DNA of 32,388 nucleotides from Thiomicrorhabdus sp. (GCA_015487495.1 WFPP01000112.1:1-32388), one strand, 5' to 3'; shown: positions 1 through 9,193, numbered from the stretch's first letter. A program made the numbers and translations. The notes: generated by a model from the letters alone, not told the origin.

Positions 1-46
1 AAAGCCAGACTTCATTCCCTGTTAAAGAGATTGATAATCTGGCTTT
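1..46 (-). terminator. Candidate hairpin downstream of the initiator tRNA
   Basis: A perfect 9-bp inverted repeat (AAAGCCAGA at 1-9, TCTGGCTTT at 38-46) with a 28-nt loop lies just 3' of the minus-strand tRNA. The position and the closing T-rich arm would suit a terminator or processing hairpin. The loop is long, and the window edge hides any T tract that would follow, so the role is unproven. Confidence 0.35.
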
Positions 47-52
47 AGAATG

Positions 53-129
<77 letters not shown>

Positions 130-175
130 ACAATATAAGATTAAAAAGCATCTGTAATGCGTTCCAATGGGGCGT

Positions 176-203
176 ATTATAGGAGGTTTAAGAATTAAAG
201 CAA
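176..203 (-). promoter_or_regulatory. Probable sigma-70 promoter of the tRNA-fMet gene
   Basis: On the minus strand TTGCTT (203-198) and a consensus TATAAT (181-176) are separated by 16 nt. The -10 box is followed by a GC-rich discriminator (ACGCCCC), typical of stable-RNA promoters under stringent control. It lies between the DUF445 stop codon and the tRNA, giving a leader of roughly 40 nt. The element is seen directly; stringent regulation is inference. Confidence 0.65.
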
Positions 204-241
204 GTCTTGTACCGATTTTATTTTTATCTTAATCTTCTTTC

Positions 242-952
242 TTATCGAATACTTAAAATAATAGCTGAAAACAGACCAATAATTCCGCCAAATACGCCCC
301 CCCACACGACAAGCCAACCAAGATGTTCTTGAATCATGTGTTGCACCATTTCTTTTACCATTTTGGGCGTAAGTTCTTCAAGTCGGGTGTCAATGATCTC
401 AGCAACATGGGTTCGAATGTCAGCCATTACATCGGGTTGATCAATTTCATTTTGCAACAATTGCTTAAAGTCGTCTTTTTCAGTAATTTCAATCATGGAT
501 TCTTTCATGCTTTTTATAAAAGGGGCTTTTAATGGTGTTAAAGCGTCTGCTCCACCAAACATTCCGAGCATACTGCCAAAAGAGGATTCCATAATCACAG
601 TGACCAACCGGTCAAACGAGGGAGACAGATCTATTTTTTGAATCACAGGTGCTAAGGTTAATCTGGAACCGGTTTGGCTTCCTGAAACAAAACGGTCAAT
701 ATTTTCTTGTGTAAAAAATTGTTCCATCATTAGGGTTTTAACGGCTTCTTTAAAGGCTTCAAAACGATTTGGAATGACGCCTGAGCCAACTAAACCTGGG
801 ACTTTTTCAAATAACATGTGTACAGCTAACCAATTGGTTAATGCGCCAGACAGTGCAAACAGTCCAATCATCATAATCAAATCATTTTGTAAGCCCCAAC
901 CTAATGCCAGGATGGTTGCTGCAGTTAGGTTGGTTAAAATATTTTTATTCAT
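242..952 (-). CDS. DUF445 family membrane protein
   Basis: A 236-residue protein with two hydrophobic segments near the N-terminus (about residues 8-42) and one at the C-terminus (about 212-234), separated by a long helical, charged region. The stretch TNWLAVHMLFEKVP followed by GSGVIPNRFEAFK (about 39-69) is the hallmark of the DUF445/YheB family, whose biochemical function is not established. The topology suggests an inner-membrane protein with a large soluble middle domain. It follows acpS by about 100 bp on the same strand and may be the last protein gene of the lepA operon. The codons for W-G-G near the C-terminus contain a C7 run (297-303, + strand). Confidence 0.85.
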   Translation of the reverse strand: MNKNILTNLTAATILALGWGLQNDLIMMIGLFALSGALTNWLAVHMLFEKVPGLVGSGVIPNRFEAFKEAVKTLMMEQFFTQENIDRFVSGSQTGSRLTLAPVIQKIDLSPSFDRLVTVIMESSFGSMLGMFGGADALTPLKAPFIKSMKESMIEITEKDDFKQLLQNEIDQPDVMADIRTHVAEIIDTRLEELTPKMVKEMVQHMIQEHLGWLVVWGGVFGGIIGLFSAIILSIR

Positions 953-1035
953 TTTTAAACATTCTCAATCTATTTCAGGAAGCTTTAAGCAAATTCTTTA
1001 CAGGTTTTATTGGGGATCTTTTTTATCTTTCAATA

Positions 1036-1049
1036 GGGGGGAAAATTTT
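1036..1049 (+). repeat. G6A4T tract directly downstream of acpS
   Basis: Six G followed by A4 and a T run on the + strand, immediately 3' of the acpS stop codon (so A/T then C6 in the acpS mRNA). It is one of three places where this tract lies at or close after a stop codon (see also 2256 and 26352). There is no complementary partner nearby to form a terminator stem. Confidence 0.6.
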
Positions 1050-1433
1050 TTATTGTCGATTTTCGGCTACGACAAATGCAACCGTATGATGCTTTTCGTC
1101 ACTGACGCTGATCGACCAATCGGTAATGCCAAGTTCGTTGGCTTTTTGTTGAGTTGCACCTTCTAATAATAGAATCGGTTGCCCTGTGTCTTTATGCCCA
1201 ATGGTCATCTCTTTAAAGCAAACGCCTTGTGCCATGCCAGTTCCTAACGCTTTGGAAACGGCTTCTTTTAATGCCCAACGTTTGGCAAGAAACCGTTCGG
1301 GATAATGTTGTTGTTCCAGCTCAAGCTGTTCTCTTTTAGAGAGTACTCGCTTAACAAACGCTTGCCCTTGTCTTTGATAAACTCTGGCAATACGCTCTAC
1401 GTCTACAATATCCGTTCCAACGCCCACAATCAC
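1050..1433 (-). CDS. acpS: Holo-[acyl-carrier-protein] synthase
   Basis: This enzyme transfers 4'-phosphopantetheine from coenzyme A to a serine of acyl carrier protein, activating it for fatty acid synthesis. The 127-residue length is normal for AcpS. The Mg-binding motifs are intact: GTDIVDVERI with Asp8, and RFLAKRWALKEAVSKALGTG with Glu57. The start codon is GTG (1433-1431), preceded by a G-rich stretch (AGGGC) that can serve as the ribosome binding site. It lies 12 bp after pdxJ, the usual pdxJ-acpS pairing in gammaproteobacteria, and closes the lepA-to-acpS block. Confidence 0.97.
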   Translation of the reverse strand: MIVGVGTDIVDVERIARVYQRQGQAFVKRVLSKREQLELEQQHYPERFLAKRWALKEAVSKALGTGMAQGVCFKEMTIGHKDTGQPILLLEGATQQKANELGITDWSISVSDEKHHTVAFVVAENRQ

Positions 1434-1445
1434 AAGCCCTGCCCT

Positions 1446-2192
1446 CTACGTTAAATACGCTTGTTGACGTGCTTCAATCATCAAGCGTTTCATTTCACGA
1501 ATGGCCTCAGGTAGGCCTGAAAAAAGGGCTTGAGCAATAATGGCGTGGCCGATATTCAGCTCTTCAATTTCAGTCATGGCCGCAATGGGTTGTACATTAT
1601 GATAATGCAAACCGTGCCCGGCATTCACGATCAATCCTAAACGAGTGGCATATTCGGCAGCATGACGAATGCGTTTGAGTTCAGCTTCAATGTCTGCGGG
1701 TTTGGTCAATTCGGCATAAGTCCCCGTATGCAATTCAATGACAGGTGCACCCACTTCCTTGGCAGCTTCAATTTGTCGTTCATCGGGATCAATAAACAAT
1801 GAAACTCGACATTCGGCTTGCGCCAATCGCTGACAAACATCCGTTAAGTAAGGCATTTGCCCTACTACATCCAAACCACCTTCGGTGGTAAGTTCTTCAC
1901 GCTTTTCGGGCACAAGACAAACGTCTTCGGGGTGATAGGCACAGGCAATTTGAATCATCTCTTCAGTGGCGGCCATCTCTAAATTCACTTTAGTTTGGCG
2001 CATGGCAATCATACGCGCTACGTCTTCGTCCTGAATATGGCGGCGATCTTCTCGCAAGTGCAATGTAATGCTATCCGCGCCAGCCATTTCGGCATCCAAA
2101 GCGGCTTTAATGGGATCAGGGTAGCGTGTCCCTCGTGCTTGTCTTAACGTTGCAACGTGATCAATGTTTAGCCCAAGATAAACAGGGTTCAT
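1446..2192 (-). CDS. pdxJ: Pyridoxine 5'-phosphate synthase
   Basis: Condenses 1-deoxy-D-xylulose 5-phosphate with 3-amino-2-oxopropyl phosphate to give pyridoxine 5'-phosphate (DXP-dependent vitamin B6 pathway). The 248-residue protein opens with [17 protein letters not shown] and contains [15 protein letters not shown], both conserved in PdxJ; the later HTGTYAE and [12 protein letters not shown] segments carry phosphate- and substrate-binding residues. ATG at 2192 has AAGGA upstream on the minus strand with about 9 nt spacing. It is followed by acpS and preceded by a 90-bp gap holding a transposon-end relic and a G9 tract, so it may have its own promoter or be read through from recO. Confidence 0.97.
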   Translation of the reverse strand: MNPVYLGLNIDHVATLRQARGTRYPDPIKAALDAEMAGADSITLHLREDRRHIQDEDVARMIAMRQTKVNLEMAATEEMIQIACAYHPEDVCLVPEKREELTTEGGLDVVGQMPYLTDVCQRLAQAECRVSLFIDPDERQIEAAKEVGAPVIELHTGTYAELTKPADIEAELKRIRHAAEYATRLGLIVNAGHGLHYHNVQPIAAMTEIEELNIGHAIIAQALFSGLPEAIREMKRLMIEARQQAYLT

Positions 2193-2223
2193 ATCATTTT
2201 TTCCTTTTAGTTCAGCTTATGGA

Positions 2224-2251
2224 TTAAGGAACTTATTCAGAAATTCCTTAA
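2224..2251. repeat. Relic of an IS5-like element end (28-bp palindromic form)
   Basis: Perfect 8-bp inverted repeat (TTAAGGAA at 2224-2231, TTCCTTAA at 2244-2251) around CTTATTCAGAAA. It reads as TTAA, GGAA, then a terminal-repeat core like that of the three larger elements in this window, then TTAA. It looks like an element collapsed to its ends between flanking TTAA sites. It sits between pdxJ and recO. Confidence 0.5.
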
Positions 2252-2255
2252 ATAA

Positions 2256-2274
2256 GGGGGGGGGAAATTTTTTT
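2256..2274 (+). repeat. G9-A3-T8 tract between recO and pdxJ
   Basis: Nine G (2256-2264) followed by AAA and a run of T on the + strand, beginning right after the element relic and ending a few bases from the recO stop codon. In the recO mRNA it reads A-rich, T, then C9. It is one of the eleven runs of eight or more G or C in the window. Confidence 0.7.
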
Positions 2275-2282
2275 AATTATCA

Positions 2283-3008
2283 TCAAAAATGAGCAAACAG
2301 CTCACGTGTTTTAATCTCTTTATGCCCTAAATAAGGGTGTAACACCGACTTTAACAGGCGTTTTAACTGGGGTAATGCGGTTTCACAATAACGACACTCA
2401 GCCAGAGCCAATAAACTGCTGCCATCCACAAAAACGCCTGTTGCCAAACGGTCTTTTTCTGCCTTAACAGCACCTGTTTCTGGGTAAAAATAATAGGATG
2501 ATTCTGGTTCAATGGGGTGTTGCTCAATGTCCACATCACACACCACACCTTGCCCCAATTCTGTTAGCAAATGGTATTCAAACTGACGCAATGCCCACGC
2601 ATGTTCTTTACGGTTTTGGGCAGCCAGTATTTGATATAACGCGTGTTGATAGTGTTCAAATAATGGCTCAACAGCAACATGGTTAAACAACAGACGGTAT
2701 AACAGTTCATTAAGATACAGTCCACAAATATTGGCTTCTCCTGCCAATGGAAAAGACAAATGATCACGTTCAACCTGAACATTCGAAACAAGATCAGAGA
2801 GCTTGGCAGAACGCTCCCGCCACTGTAGCGTTAAACGCTGAAACGGCTGTAACAGCATTGCTTTTTGTGACGCACTTTTTCTCCCCCCCCTCACACCACG
2901 CATCACGGCATTAAACTTGCCATACTCTGGTGAAAAAAAAGTAACCAAGGCACTGGTTTCACGATATGGACGGCGATGCAATACAAAAGCAGGCTGTTCA
3001 ATATCCAT
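2283..3008 (-). CDS. recO: DNA repair protein RecO
   Basis: RecO works with RecF and RecR to load RecA onto SSB-coated single-stranded DNA and can anneal complementary strands. The protein has 241 residues, normal for the family. The N-terminal OB-fold region opens AFVLHRRPYRETSALVTFFS and includes a basic GVRGGRKSASQ loop; a helical C-terminal domain follows. In this protein Cys202 and Cys205 (ECRYCE) are the only paired cysteines visible. The gene starts 11 bp after era, the standard era-recO arrangement. The Arg-Gly-Gly-Arg codons contain a G8 run (2883-2890, C on + strand) followed by AGAAAAA. Confidence 0.95.
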   Translation of the reverse strand: MDIEQPAFVLHRRPYRETSALVTFFSPEYGKFNAVMRGVRGGRKSASQKAMLLQPFQRLTLQWRERSAKLSDLVSNVQVERDHLSFPLAGEANICGLYLNELLYRLLFNHVAVEPLFEHYQHALYQILAAQNRKEHAWALRQFEYHLLTELGQGVVCDVDIEQHPIEPESSYYFYPETGAVKAEKDRLATGVFVDGSSLLALAECRYCETALPQLKRLLKSVLHPYLGHKEIKTRELFAHF

Positions 3009-3019
3009 AAGCCACCCGT

Positions 3020-3994
3020 TTAACGACTGTGGTTATCGTCATACCCCAAACTGGCCAAAGCTCGTACATCATCCGACCAGTTGGCTTTGACCTTTACCCA
3101 AAGCTCTAAATGCACACGTGCTTCCAGTAAATTCATTAGATCCTTACGCGCCTGAATACCAATCTCCTTAATGAGAGCGCCTTTTTTACCAATCACAATT
3201 TGTTTTTGCCCTTTACGCTCAACTAAAATAAGCGCATTAATCAACCAGCGTGCTTCTTTTTCATCAAATTTGAATTGTTCAATTTCAACCGTTGAACCAT
3301 AAGGCACTTCTTCGCCCAACTCACGCATTAGTTTTTCACGAATCACTTCTGACGCTAAAAAACGCTGTGAACGGTCAGTAACATACTCTTCAGGAAACAT
3401 TTTGGCTTGGCGAGGCAAGTACTTTAACACTTCTTTTTTAATTAAATCCAACCCGCTCCTTTTGTAAGCAGAAATGGGAATTAAAGTGTCCATTTTAACC
3501 TTTTCACCTACGGTTTTCATAAAGGGAAACAAGTCTTCTTTATTTTTGTAGTTGTCAATTTTATTCATTAAGACCACAACAGGGGTATCCATATTGTGCA
3601 ATTTTTGCGCCACCGCTTCGTCTTCTTTGGTCCAACGCCCTGCTTCTACCACAAACAACACCACGTCCACATCAGCAAACGCACTGTTGGCCGTTCGGTT
3701 CATGTAATCGTTAATGGATTTCTCTCCCCCCAGGTGCATCCCTGGAGTGTCCACATAAATGATTTGGTATGCATCTGTGGTGCAAATACCATGAATCCGG
3801 TGGCGTGTGGTTTGAGGCTTGTGTGAAGTAATGCTGAGTTTTTGCCCAAGCAATTCGTTCATAATGGTGGATTTACCTACATTTGGACGACCAATCACCG
3901 CAGCAAATCCCGTTTGATAATCGGTTTCTTGCTCGGTTTCATCTGAATCAGTAGCCAAAATGGCTTCTAAATCCAATGTTTTTTTATCTGTCAT
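3020..3994 (-). CDS. era: GTPase Era
   Basis: Essential GTPase that binds the 3' end of 16S rRNA and assists 30S subunit assembly. In 324 residues it shows the G1 loop GRPNVGKST (about 35-43), G3 DTPG and G4 NKID motifs, and a C-terminal KH RNA-binding domain with IVIGKKGALIKEIG. An acidic N-terminal extension of about 25 residues precedes the GTPase core and makes it longer than the usual 300 or so. Start ATG at 3994 has AAAAGGA six bases upstream. It follows rnc by 39 bp, matching the conserved rnc-era-recO order. Codons for LGGEK hold a G6 run (3726-3731) followed by AGAGAAA. Confidence 0.97.
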   Translation of the reverse strand: MTDKKTLDLEAILATDSDETEQETDYQTGFAAVIGRPNVGKSTIMNELLGQKLSITSHKPQTTRHRIHGICTTDAYQIIYVDTPGMHLGGEKSINDYMNRTANSAFADVDVVLFVVEAGRWTKEDEAVAQKLHNMDTPVVVLMNKIDNYKNKEDLFPFMKTVGEKVKMDTLIPISAYKRSGLDLIKKEVLKYLPRQAKMFPEEYVTDRSQRFLASEVIREKLMRELGEEVPYGSTVEIEQFKFDEKEARWLINALILVERKGQKQIVIGKKGALIKEIGIQARKDLMNLLEARVHLELWVKVKANWSDDVRALASLGYDDNHSR

Positions 3995-4033
3995 GTTCTG
4001 TCCTTTTACCCTGTCACATCCAATTATACGGGG

Positions 4034-4747
4034 TTAAGCTTCACCCAACGCTTTTAATGCCGCTTCAGCGGCCTTTTGTTCAGCCTTGCGACGATTGGAT
4101 GCGGTGGCCTCAAATTTGAGGTTCAGTTTTTCTACAAAACATGAAACGGTAAATTCTTGTGCATGTGCCGCACCGTTAACAATAATAATACTGTACTCTG
4201 GCAAAGGTTGATTGCGTGATTGCAACCACTCTTGCAAACGGGTTTTAGGGTCTTTACCAATGCTTTTCGGGTCTAATTCTTGCAGGCGTTTAGCATAAAA
4301 ACGTTGCACCAAAGCACGGCATTCGTCCAACCCTCCATCTTCATATACCGATGCAATAATGGCTTCGACTGCATCGGCAATAATAGAATCGCGCCGAAAC
4401 CCGCCACTTTTTAATTCACCCGGTCCCAATACCAAGTAATCACTCAATGCATATTCACGACCAATTAAGGCCAACGTATCCCCTTTTACCAGGTGAGCCC
4501 GAACACGACTCATGTCCCCTTCGTGCAAACTTGAAAACTGATGAAACAGCACATCGGCAATCATAAAGTTGACCAGGCTGTCCCCTAAAAACTCCAAACG
4601 CTCATTATTTTTCGCCCCCACACTGCGATGCGTTAAGGCGTGTTGTAATAAACCAATATTTTGATAGCTGTAGCCCAGTTTTTTAGATAACTGACCCAAT
4701 TTAGCAAGGCGCTCTACTGACAACTTTGCCGATTTTTTACCTGCCAT
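4034..4747 (-). CDS. rnc: Ribonuclease III
   Basis: Double-strand-specific endoribonuclease that processes rRNA precursors and many mRNAs. The 237-residue protein has the RNase III signature NERLEFLGDS (about 48-57) with catalytic acidic residues, the second catalytic patch DAVEAIIASVYEDGG, and a C-terminal double-stranded-RNA-binding domain (about 165-235). Its ATG directly follows the lepB stop codon (TAAATG, no gap), so translational coupling with lepB is likely. In many bacteria RNase III cleaves its own operon leader; no convincing site could be picked out here. Confidence 0.97.
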   Translation of the reverse strand: MAGKKSAKLSVERLAKLGQLSKKLGYSYQNIGLLQHALTHRSVGAKNNERLEFLGDSLVNFMIADVLFHQFSSLHEGDMSRVRAHLVKGDTLALIGREYALSDYLVLGPGELKSGGFRRDSIIADAVEAIIASVYEDGGLDECRALVQRFYAKRLQELDPKSIGKDPKTRLQEWLQSRNQPLPEYSIIIVNGAAHAQEFTVSCFVEKLNLKFEATASNRRKAEQKAAEAALKALGEA

Positions 4748-5518
4748 TTAGTCGATCCCCTGACCAATTCGGTTAAAGTGAATGCCATTATCCCAATTCA
4801 TCCAAATACCAAACGCACGGCCTTTTAAGTTTTTCTCTGGAACAAAGCCCCAAAAACGGCTATCGTTACTGTGGTCTCGGTTATCACCCATCACAAAATA
4901 CTGACCTTCTGGTACTTTAATGGTCTGCATATCTAAACTTCTTTTATTCATGTCCAATAAAATTTCATGGCTACGTTCTTTTGAAAGCCACTCTTTAAGT
5001 ATGCTTGCACCATTCATAACCGATCCAGAATCTGTGCCACGGTATTTACCAATCATCTCAGTTTTAACCGGATTGCCATTAAGAAACAAGGTACGGTTAA
5101 GATAGGTAATTTCATCGCCCGGAAGACCAATCACGCGTTTAATGTAATCAACTTTTGGGTCTTCCGGATATTTAAACACCACAACATCCCCACGTTCAGG
5201 CTTACCTATCGGAATCACGGTGGTTTGAATCACTGGTAATTTAATACCGTAGGCAAACTTGTTTACCACAATAAAGTCCCCAATTTGCAAGGTTGGGTAC
5301 ATGGAGCCTGATGGAATTTTAAACGGTTCGACAATAAAAGAACGCAAAACCAGTACAATTAAAAAAATGGGAAACAAGGAGCGGGCGTATTCAACAATAA
5401 CAGGCTCTTTAACGGCTACCACAGCTTTTAGACGTTTTGGTCGCCAAATAATTCGATCAATGTAAGCGATCACCCCTGTGATGGCCGTGGCAATCACTAA
5501 AATTAATTCAAAACTCAT
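4748..5518 (-). CDS. lepB: Signal peptidase I
   Basis: Inner-membrane serine protease that removes signal peptides from exported proteins on the periplasmic side. The 256-residue protein has two N-terminal membrane segments (about 3-20 and 46-62), then the catalytic PSGSMYPTL with Ser72, the general-base Lys127 in DYIKRVIGLPGDE, and the box GDNRDHSNDSRFWGFV. The order Ser/Lys dyad and boxes B-E is intact. The lepB ATG overlaps the lepA stop (TAATG) by one base, and rnc starts immediately after lepB, so lepA-lepB-rnc form a tightly coupled translation unit. Confidence 0.97.
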   Translation of the reverse strand: MSFELILVIATAITGVIAYIDRIIWRPKRLKAVVAVKEPVIVEYARSLFPIFLIVLVLRSFIVEPFKIPSGSMYPTLQIGDFIVVNKFAYGIKLPVIQTTVIPIGKPERGDVVVFKYPEDPKVDYIKRVIGLPGDEITYLNRTLFLNGNPVKTEMIGKYRGTDSGSVMNGASILKEWLSKERSHEILLDMNKRSLDMQTIKVPEGQYFVMGDNRDHSNDSRFWGFVPEKNLKGRAFGIWMNWDNGIHFNRIGQGID

Positions 5519-7323
5519 TAAGACTCTCCCGTATCCAAAATGGCCAAAAAGGCTTCTTGCGGAAGTTCAATATTCCCAACCGACTTCATACGTTTTTTAC
5601 CTTCTTTTTGTTTCTGTAGTAATTTTTTCTTACGTGACACATCGCCACCATAACATTTAGCCGTTACATTTTTACGCAAGGCTTTTACATTGGTGCGACC
5701 AATAATTTTGGCACCAATACTGGCCTGAATAGCCACATCAAACATTTGGCGTGGAATCACACCTTTTAATTTTTCAATAATTAACTTACCACGTTGTGCC
5801 GCAAAACTACGGTGAACAATCACACCCAATGCATCTACTTTGTCGCCATTAATTAAAAAGTCCATACGAACCAAATCTGAGGCCTGAAAACGCTTAAACT
5901 CATAATCCATTGACGCATAACCACGACTGCACGATTTTAAACGATCAAAAAAATCCAGTACAACTTCATTTAAAGGCAACTCATAATGAATGGAGACTTG
6001 CCCCCCTGAATATTCCATATTTTTTTGCACACCACGCTTTTCAATACACAATTTCATAACCGACCCTACATATTCATTTGGCACAAGAATATTAGCTTGA
6101 ATAATGGGTTCACGAATTTCTTCTATCATCCCCATATCAGGCAGTTCGGATGGGTTATCAATTTTTAATGTTTTCCCCCCTTTGGTTAAGACTTCATAAA
6201 TAACCGTAGGTGCCGTCACAATTAAATGAATATTGTATTCACGTTCCAAGCGTTCTTGAATGATTTCCATATGCAACATACCCAGAAAACCACAACGAAA
6301 CCCAAATCCCAAGGCTTCTGAACTTTCAGGTTCAAAGTGCAGTGCCGCATCATTTAAACGCAACTTGCGTAATGATTCCCGTAAATCTTCATATTGTTCC
6401 GACGACACAGGAAACAAGCCTGCAAAAACACGCGGTTGTGCCGCACTGAATCCTGGTAGAGCCTCCACATCGGGTTTGGATGCATCCACCAACGTGTCGC
6501 CCACTGGGGCACCGTCAATGTCTTTAATGCCCGAGATAACATATCCCACTTCACCTGCATTTAAAAACGGCTTGGGGGTGCGTTTTGGTGTAAAGATGCC
6601 GACATCGTCTACTGAATATTCCTCTTGAGTCGACATCACTTTCATTTTGGTTTTTTTACCAATTCGACCATCAATGACACGAACTAAAGATACCACACCT
6701 AAATAGTTATCAAACCACGAATCAATAATAAGAGCTTTAAGCGGTGCATCCGGATCACCTTTAGGGGGGGGGATTTTTGCAACAATGTCTTCCAAAGTTT
6801 CTTCTATACCAATGCCCGCTTTCGCACTGGCATGTACAGCATCAACGGCCTCAATGCCAATAATTTCTTCCACTTCTTCAATCACACGCTCTGGCTCTGC
6901 GGCTGGCAAATCAATTTTATTTAGCACCACCAGCACTTCCAGACCTTGCTCTATTGCTGTGTAACAGTTAGCAACCGTTTGCGCTTCCACCCCCTGAGAA
7001 GCATCCACCACCAATAACGCCCCTTCGCAGGCGGCCAAGGAACGGGAAACTTCATACGAAAAATCAACATGTCCGGGAGTATCAATAAAATTCAGTTGAT
7101 AGGTTTGTCCATCTTTAGCCTTATAGCTAAGCGTAACACTTTGCGCCTTAATCGTAATGCCACGTTCTTTTTCAATGTCCATTGTGTCCAGCACTTGTGC
7201 TTCCATTTCGCGGTCAGATAAACCTCCACACAAATGAATAAAACGGTCAGCAATGGTAGATTTACCATGATCAATATGGGCAATAATCGAAAAGTTACGA
7301 ATTAATTTTAAATCATCTGACAT
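5518..7323 (-). CDS. lepA: Elongation factor 4 (LepA)
   Basis: Ribosome-associated translational GTPase (EF4) implicated in back-translocation and 30S biogenesis. The 601-residue length is normal. GTPase motifs run AHIDHGKST (15-23), the RGITIKA switch, DTPGHVDF and NKIDLPAA; the C-terminal part ends with the LepA-specific domain ([20 protein letters not shown]). The start codon lies only 24 nt beyond the stem of a strong terminator hairpin (7347-7371), leaving little room for a promoter. Three G-rich tracts fall in this gene: a G9 run on the + strand (6764-6772, the IPPPKGD codons) and two C6 runs (6001-6006, 6175-6180). Confidence 0.98.
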   Translation of the reverse strand: MSDDLKLIRNFSIIAHIDHGKSTIADRFIHLCGGLSDREMEAQVLDTMDIEKERGITIKAQSVTLSYKAKDGQTYQLNFIDTPGHVDFSYEVSRSLAACEGALLVVDASQGVEAQTVANCYTAIEQGLEVLVVLNKIDLPAAEPERVIEEVEEIIGIEAVDAVHASAKAGIGIEETLEDIVAKIPPPKGDPDAPLKALIIDSWFDNYLGVVSLVRVIDGRIGKKTKMKVMSTQEEYSVDDVGIFTPKRTPKPFLNAGEVGYVISGIKDIDGAPVGDTLVDASKPDVEALPGFSAAQPRVFAGLFPVSSEQYEDLRESLRKLRLNDAALHFEPESSEALGFGFRCGFLGMLHMEIIQERLEREYNIHLIVTAPTVIYEVLTKGGKTLKIDNPSELPDMGMIEEIREPIIQANILVPNEYVGSVMKLCIEKRGVQKNMEYSGGQVSIHYELPLNEVVLDFFDRLKSCSRGYASMDYEFKRFQASDLVRMDFLINGDKVDALGVIVHRSFAAQRGKLIIEKLKGVIPRQMFDVAIQASIGAKIIGRTNVKALRKNVTAKCYGGDVSRKKKLLQKQKEGKKRMKSVGNIELPQEAFLAILDTGES

Positions 7324-7346
7324 GTATAAGCGGCCTCAATCAATAA

Positions 7347-7371
7347 AAAAGGGGGCTACTTGCCCCCTTTT
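7347..7371 (-). terminator. Strong intrinsic terminator between mucD and lepA
   Basis: A perfect 10-bp stem (AAAAGGGGGC at 7347-7356, GCCCCCTTTT at 7362-7371) with a 5-nt loop. On the minus strand it is followed by a run of six T, so it should end the mucD transcript. Because the lepA start codon is only 24 nt past the stem, any lepA promoter must lie upstream of, or inside, the hairpin, which would make the hairpin an attenuator for the lepA operon. Confidence 0.85.
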
Positions 7372-7401
7372 ACTTTGCACTTTTTTTAAAAAATCAAATC
7401 A

Positions 7402-7445
7402 AGCGTAAGTGTTTGGTGTTCATTTAATGCCGCATATTTTACGCT
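7402..7445. repeat. Inverted repeat in the mucD-lepA gap
   Basis: AGCGTAA (7402-7408) and TTACGCT (7439-7445) are a perfect 7-bp inverted repeat with a 30-nt spacer, in the 157-bp gap between mucD and lepA. This is also where a lepA promoter would have to lie. Possible operator or weak structure; no function is shown. Confidence 0.3.
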
Positions 7446-7480
7446 AATTTCACAGCATTCGCATATATTTAATTTTGCCC

Positions 7481-8941
7481 CTAATCCGATAAAGTGATCG
7501 GTAAAAAGAGCGAACGTCCATCTCGAATGACTCTCATAGGCAGCGAACGATTTTTGGGCAATGAACGTAACAAGGCTTTAAGCCCCTTAACACTTTTAAC
7601 GGGTTTAAAATCAATGGTCACAAGAATGTCTCCACGTCGTAACCCTGCTTGCTCTGCTGGCCCACCTAATACGGCTTTAATACCAACCCCAAAAGGCAAC
7701 TGTAAATTACGTAAGGTAGCCTTATCCAAATCTTCAACCGTGGCGCCCAATGGATTATTTCGGCTGGGTTTTACTTTTTGGGTTCTTGGCTCATCTTCTT
7801 CACCCAAAGCGGCAAGGGTTACCTTAAACGTTTTCTCTTTACCCTGACGCAACACTTTAACCGTAACCGCTTCATCAATAGGAGTTACCCCTACAATCGG
7901 TGGCAAATCAGCTGATTTGCGAATGGGTTGTCCATCAAATTCCAAAATAATGTCCCCTGCCTGAATACCTGCTTTTTCCGCTGGGGTATCTGGAAAGGTT
8001 TCCCCCACCAATGCGCCTTTAGGCTTATCCAACCCAAACGATTTTGATAAATCACTGGTGACTTCTTGTACTGAAACCCCCAAATAGCCTCGAGTCACCT
8101 CACCATTGGTTTTCAGCTGATGAACAACATTCATGGCAATATCAATCGGAATGGAAAAAGATAACCCCATTGCACCGCCACTGCTGCTGTAAATTTGTGA
8201 ATTAATACCAACCACTTCGCCGTCCAGGTTAAATAAAGGCCCCCCAGAATTACCAGGGTTAATGGCCACATCGGTTTGAATAAAAGGCACATAAGTATCA
8301 TCAGGCAAAGCACGTCCCAAAGCCGAAATAATGCCATGTGTTACAGTGTAATCCAAACCAAAAGGCTCTCCAATAGCCAACACCCACTGTCCTACTTTAA
8401 GCGTTTCACGAGACCCTATCTTGGCAAAAGGCAACCCTGTTGCCTCTATTTTTAACAAGGCCACATCGGTGCGTTTATCCGAACCAATTAACGTCGCTTT
8501 TAATTCTTTTCGGTCATGCAGTGTCACAATAATTTCATCCGCGCCACTCACAACATGATGGTTGGTTAAAATGTAACCGTCTTCACTGATAATAAAGCCT
8601 GATCCAAGTGAATGAGGACGTTTTTTAGGTGAATTATCGGGATGACCTTTCGGCACCCCTCCACGAAATTCGTCCAGTTTGGAATTTGGGATACCAAAAA
8701 AATAGCGTAACATTTCATCAGGCAACCCTCTCAACTGAGGAGGACGGTAACTTTGTCCACCAACGTCTTTTGTCGTACTGATATTCACGACTACAGGATG
8801 GTTTTCTTCAACCAATGTAATAAAATCTGGTAAACCAGACACGGTTGCCTTATTTGTCGAATCACTCGCCAACACAAATGCTGGCTGTACAACCAAGAAT
8901 GCACTCAGCAATAAAGAGGCAAACAGTGAGATTTTTTTCAT
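7481..8941 (-). CDS. mucD: DegP/MucD-type periplasmic serine protease
   Basis: HtrA-family protease/chaperone that degrades or refolds misfolded envelope proteins. The 486-residue precursor begins with a signal peptide (KK, then a hydrophobic core, cleavage likely after VLA near residue 25). The catalytic triad is visible as His129 in TNHHVV, Asp159 in TDVALL and Ser232 in GNSGGPL. Two PDZ domains follow (about 265-365 and 390-480). ATG at 8941 has AAGGA 8 nt upstream. The position after rseC and before lepA matches mucD of Pseudomonas (algU-mucABCD), hence the symbol, although algU, mucA and mucB are not here. An IS5-like miniature element lies in the upstream gap. Confidence 0.95.
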   Translation of the reverse strand: MKKISLFASLLLSAFLVVQPAFVLASDSTNKATVSGLPDFITLVEENHPVVVNISTTKDVGGQSYRPPQLRGLPDEMLRYFFGIPNSKLDEFRGGVPKGHPDNSPKKRPHSLGSGFIISEDGYILTNHHVVSGADEIIVTLHDRKELKATLIGSDKRTDVALLKIEATGLPFAKIGSRETLKVGQWVLAIGEPFGLDYTVTHGIISALGRALPDDTYVPFIQTDVAINPGNSGGPLFNLDGEVVGINSQIYSSSGGAMGLSFSIPIDIAMNVVHQLKTNGEVTRGYLGVSVQEVTSDLSKSFGLDKPKGALVGETFPDTPAEKAGIQAGDIILEFDGQPIRKSADLPPIVGVTPIDEAVTVKVLRQGKEKTFKVTLAALGEEDEPRTQKVKPSRNNPLGATVEDLDKATLRNLQLPFGVGIKAVLGGPAEQAGLRRGDILVTIDFKPVKSVKGLKALLRSLPKNRSLPMRVIRDGRSLFLPITLSD

Positions 8942-9055
8942 TGTATTTATCCTTTTTTATGCACTTCAAAAAAACTGAATAGGAATACAAGGGTAGTAAT
9001 AACCCATTCTTTATTTTTCAACCCCTAATGACACGCTTTTAAAAAACGTTTTTCA

Positions 9056-9193
9056 GGAATCTCTGAATCACTCCCTTTTCTAGCAACGCCATTTTATTCA
9101 CATCAAGACAAATGACTGAAGCCATGTCTAGACCTTGCAAAGGCATTTAACGCCGAAGCAAAAAAGGGCTAAGCCCCGTAGATAAGCCTTCAA
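9056..9193 (-). mobile_element. IS5-like miniature element, copy A
   Basis: About 138 bp which, read on the minus strand, is strongly similar to the elements at 19850-20118 and 29149-29335. The shared core includes CGGCGTTAAATGCCTTTGC and ACATGGCTTCAGTCATTTG. The outer end GGAATCTCTGAATC (9056-9069, + strand) is the common terminal repeat. The other terminal repeat is absent: similarity stops at TTGAAGGC (9186-9193), where the rseC stop codon is. No transposase is encoded, so this is a non-autonomous relic. It fills most of the rseC-mucD gap. Confidence 0.75.

Noticed and set aside
774-1166. 130-residue + strand frame over the DUF445-acpS junction
   Set aside because: Both overlapped minus-strand genes are well supported; the frame has no recognisable domain or start signal.
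8942-9055. Sigma-E or heat-shock promoter for mucD
   Set aside because: TTGAAA-like and GGGTTA-like words can be found but not at accepted spacing; no promoter is claimed.
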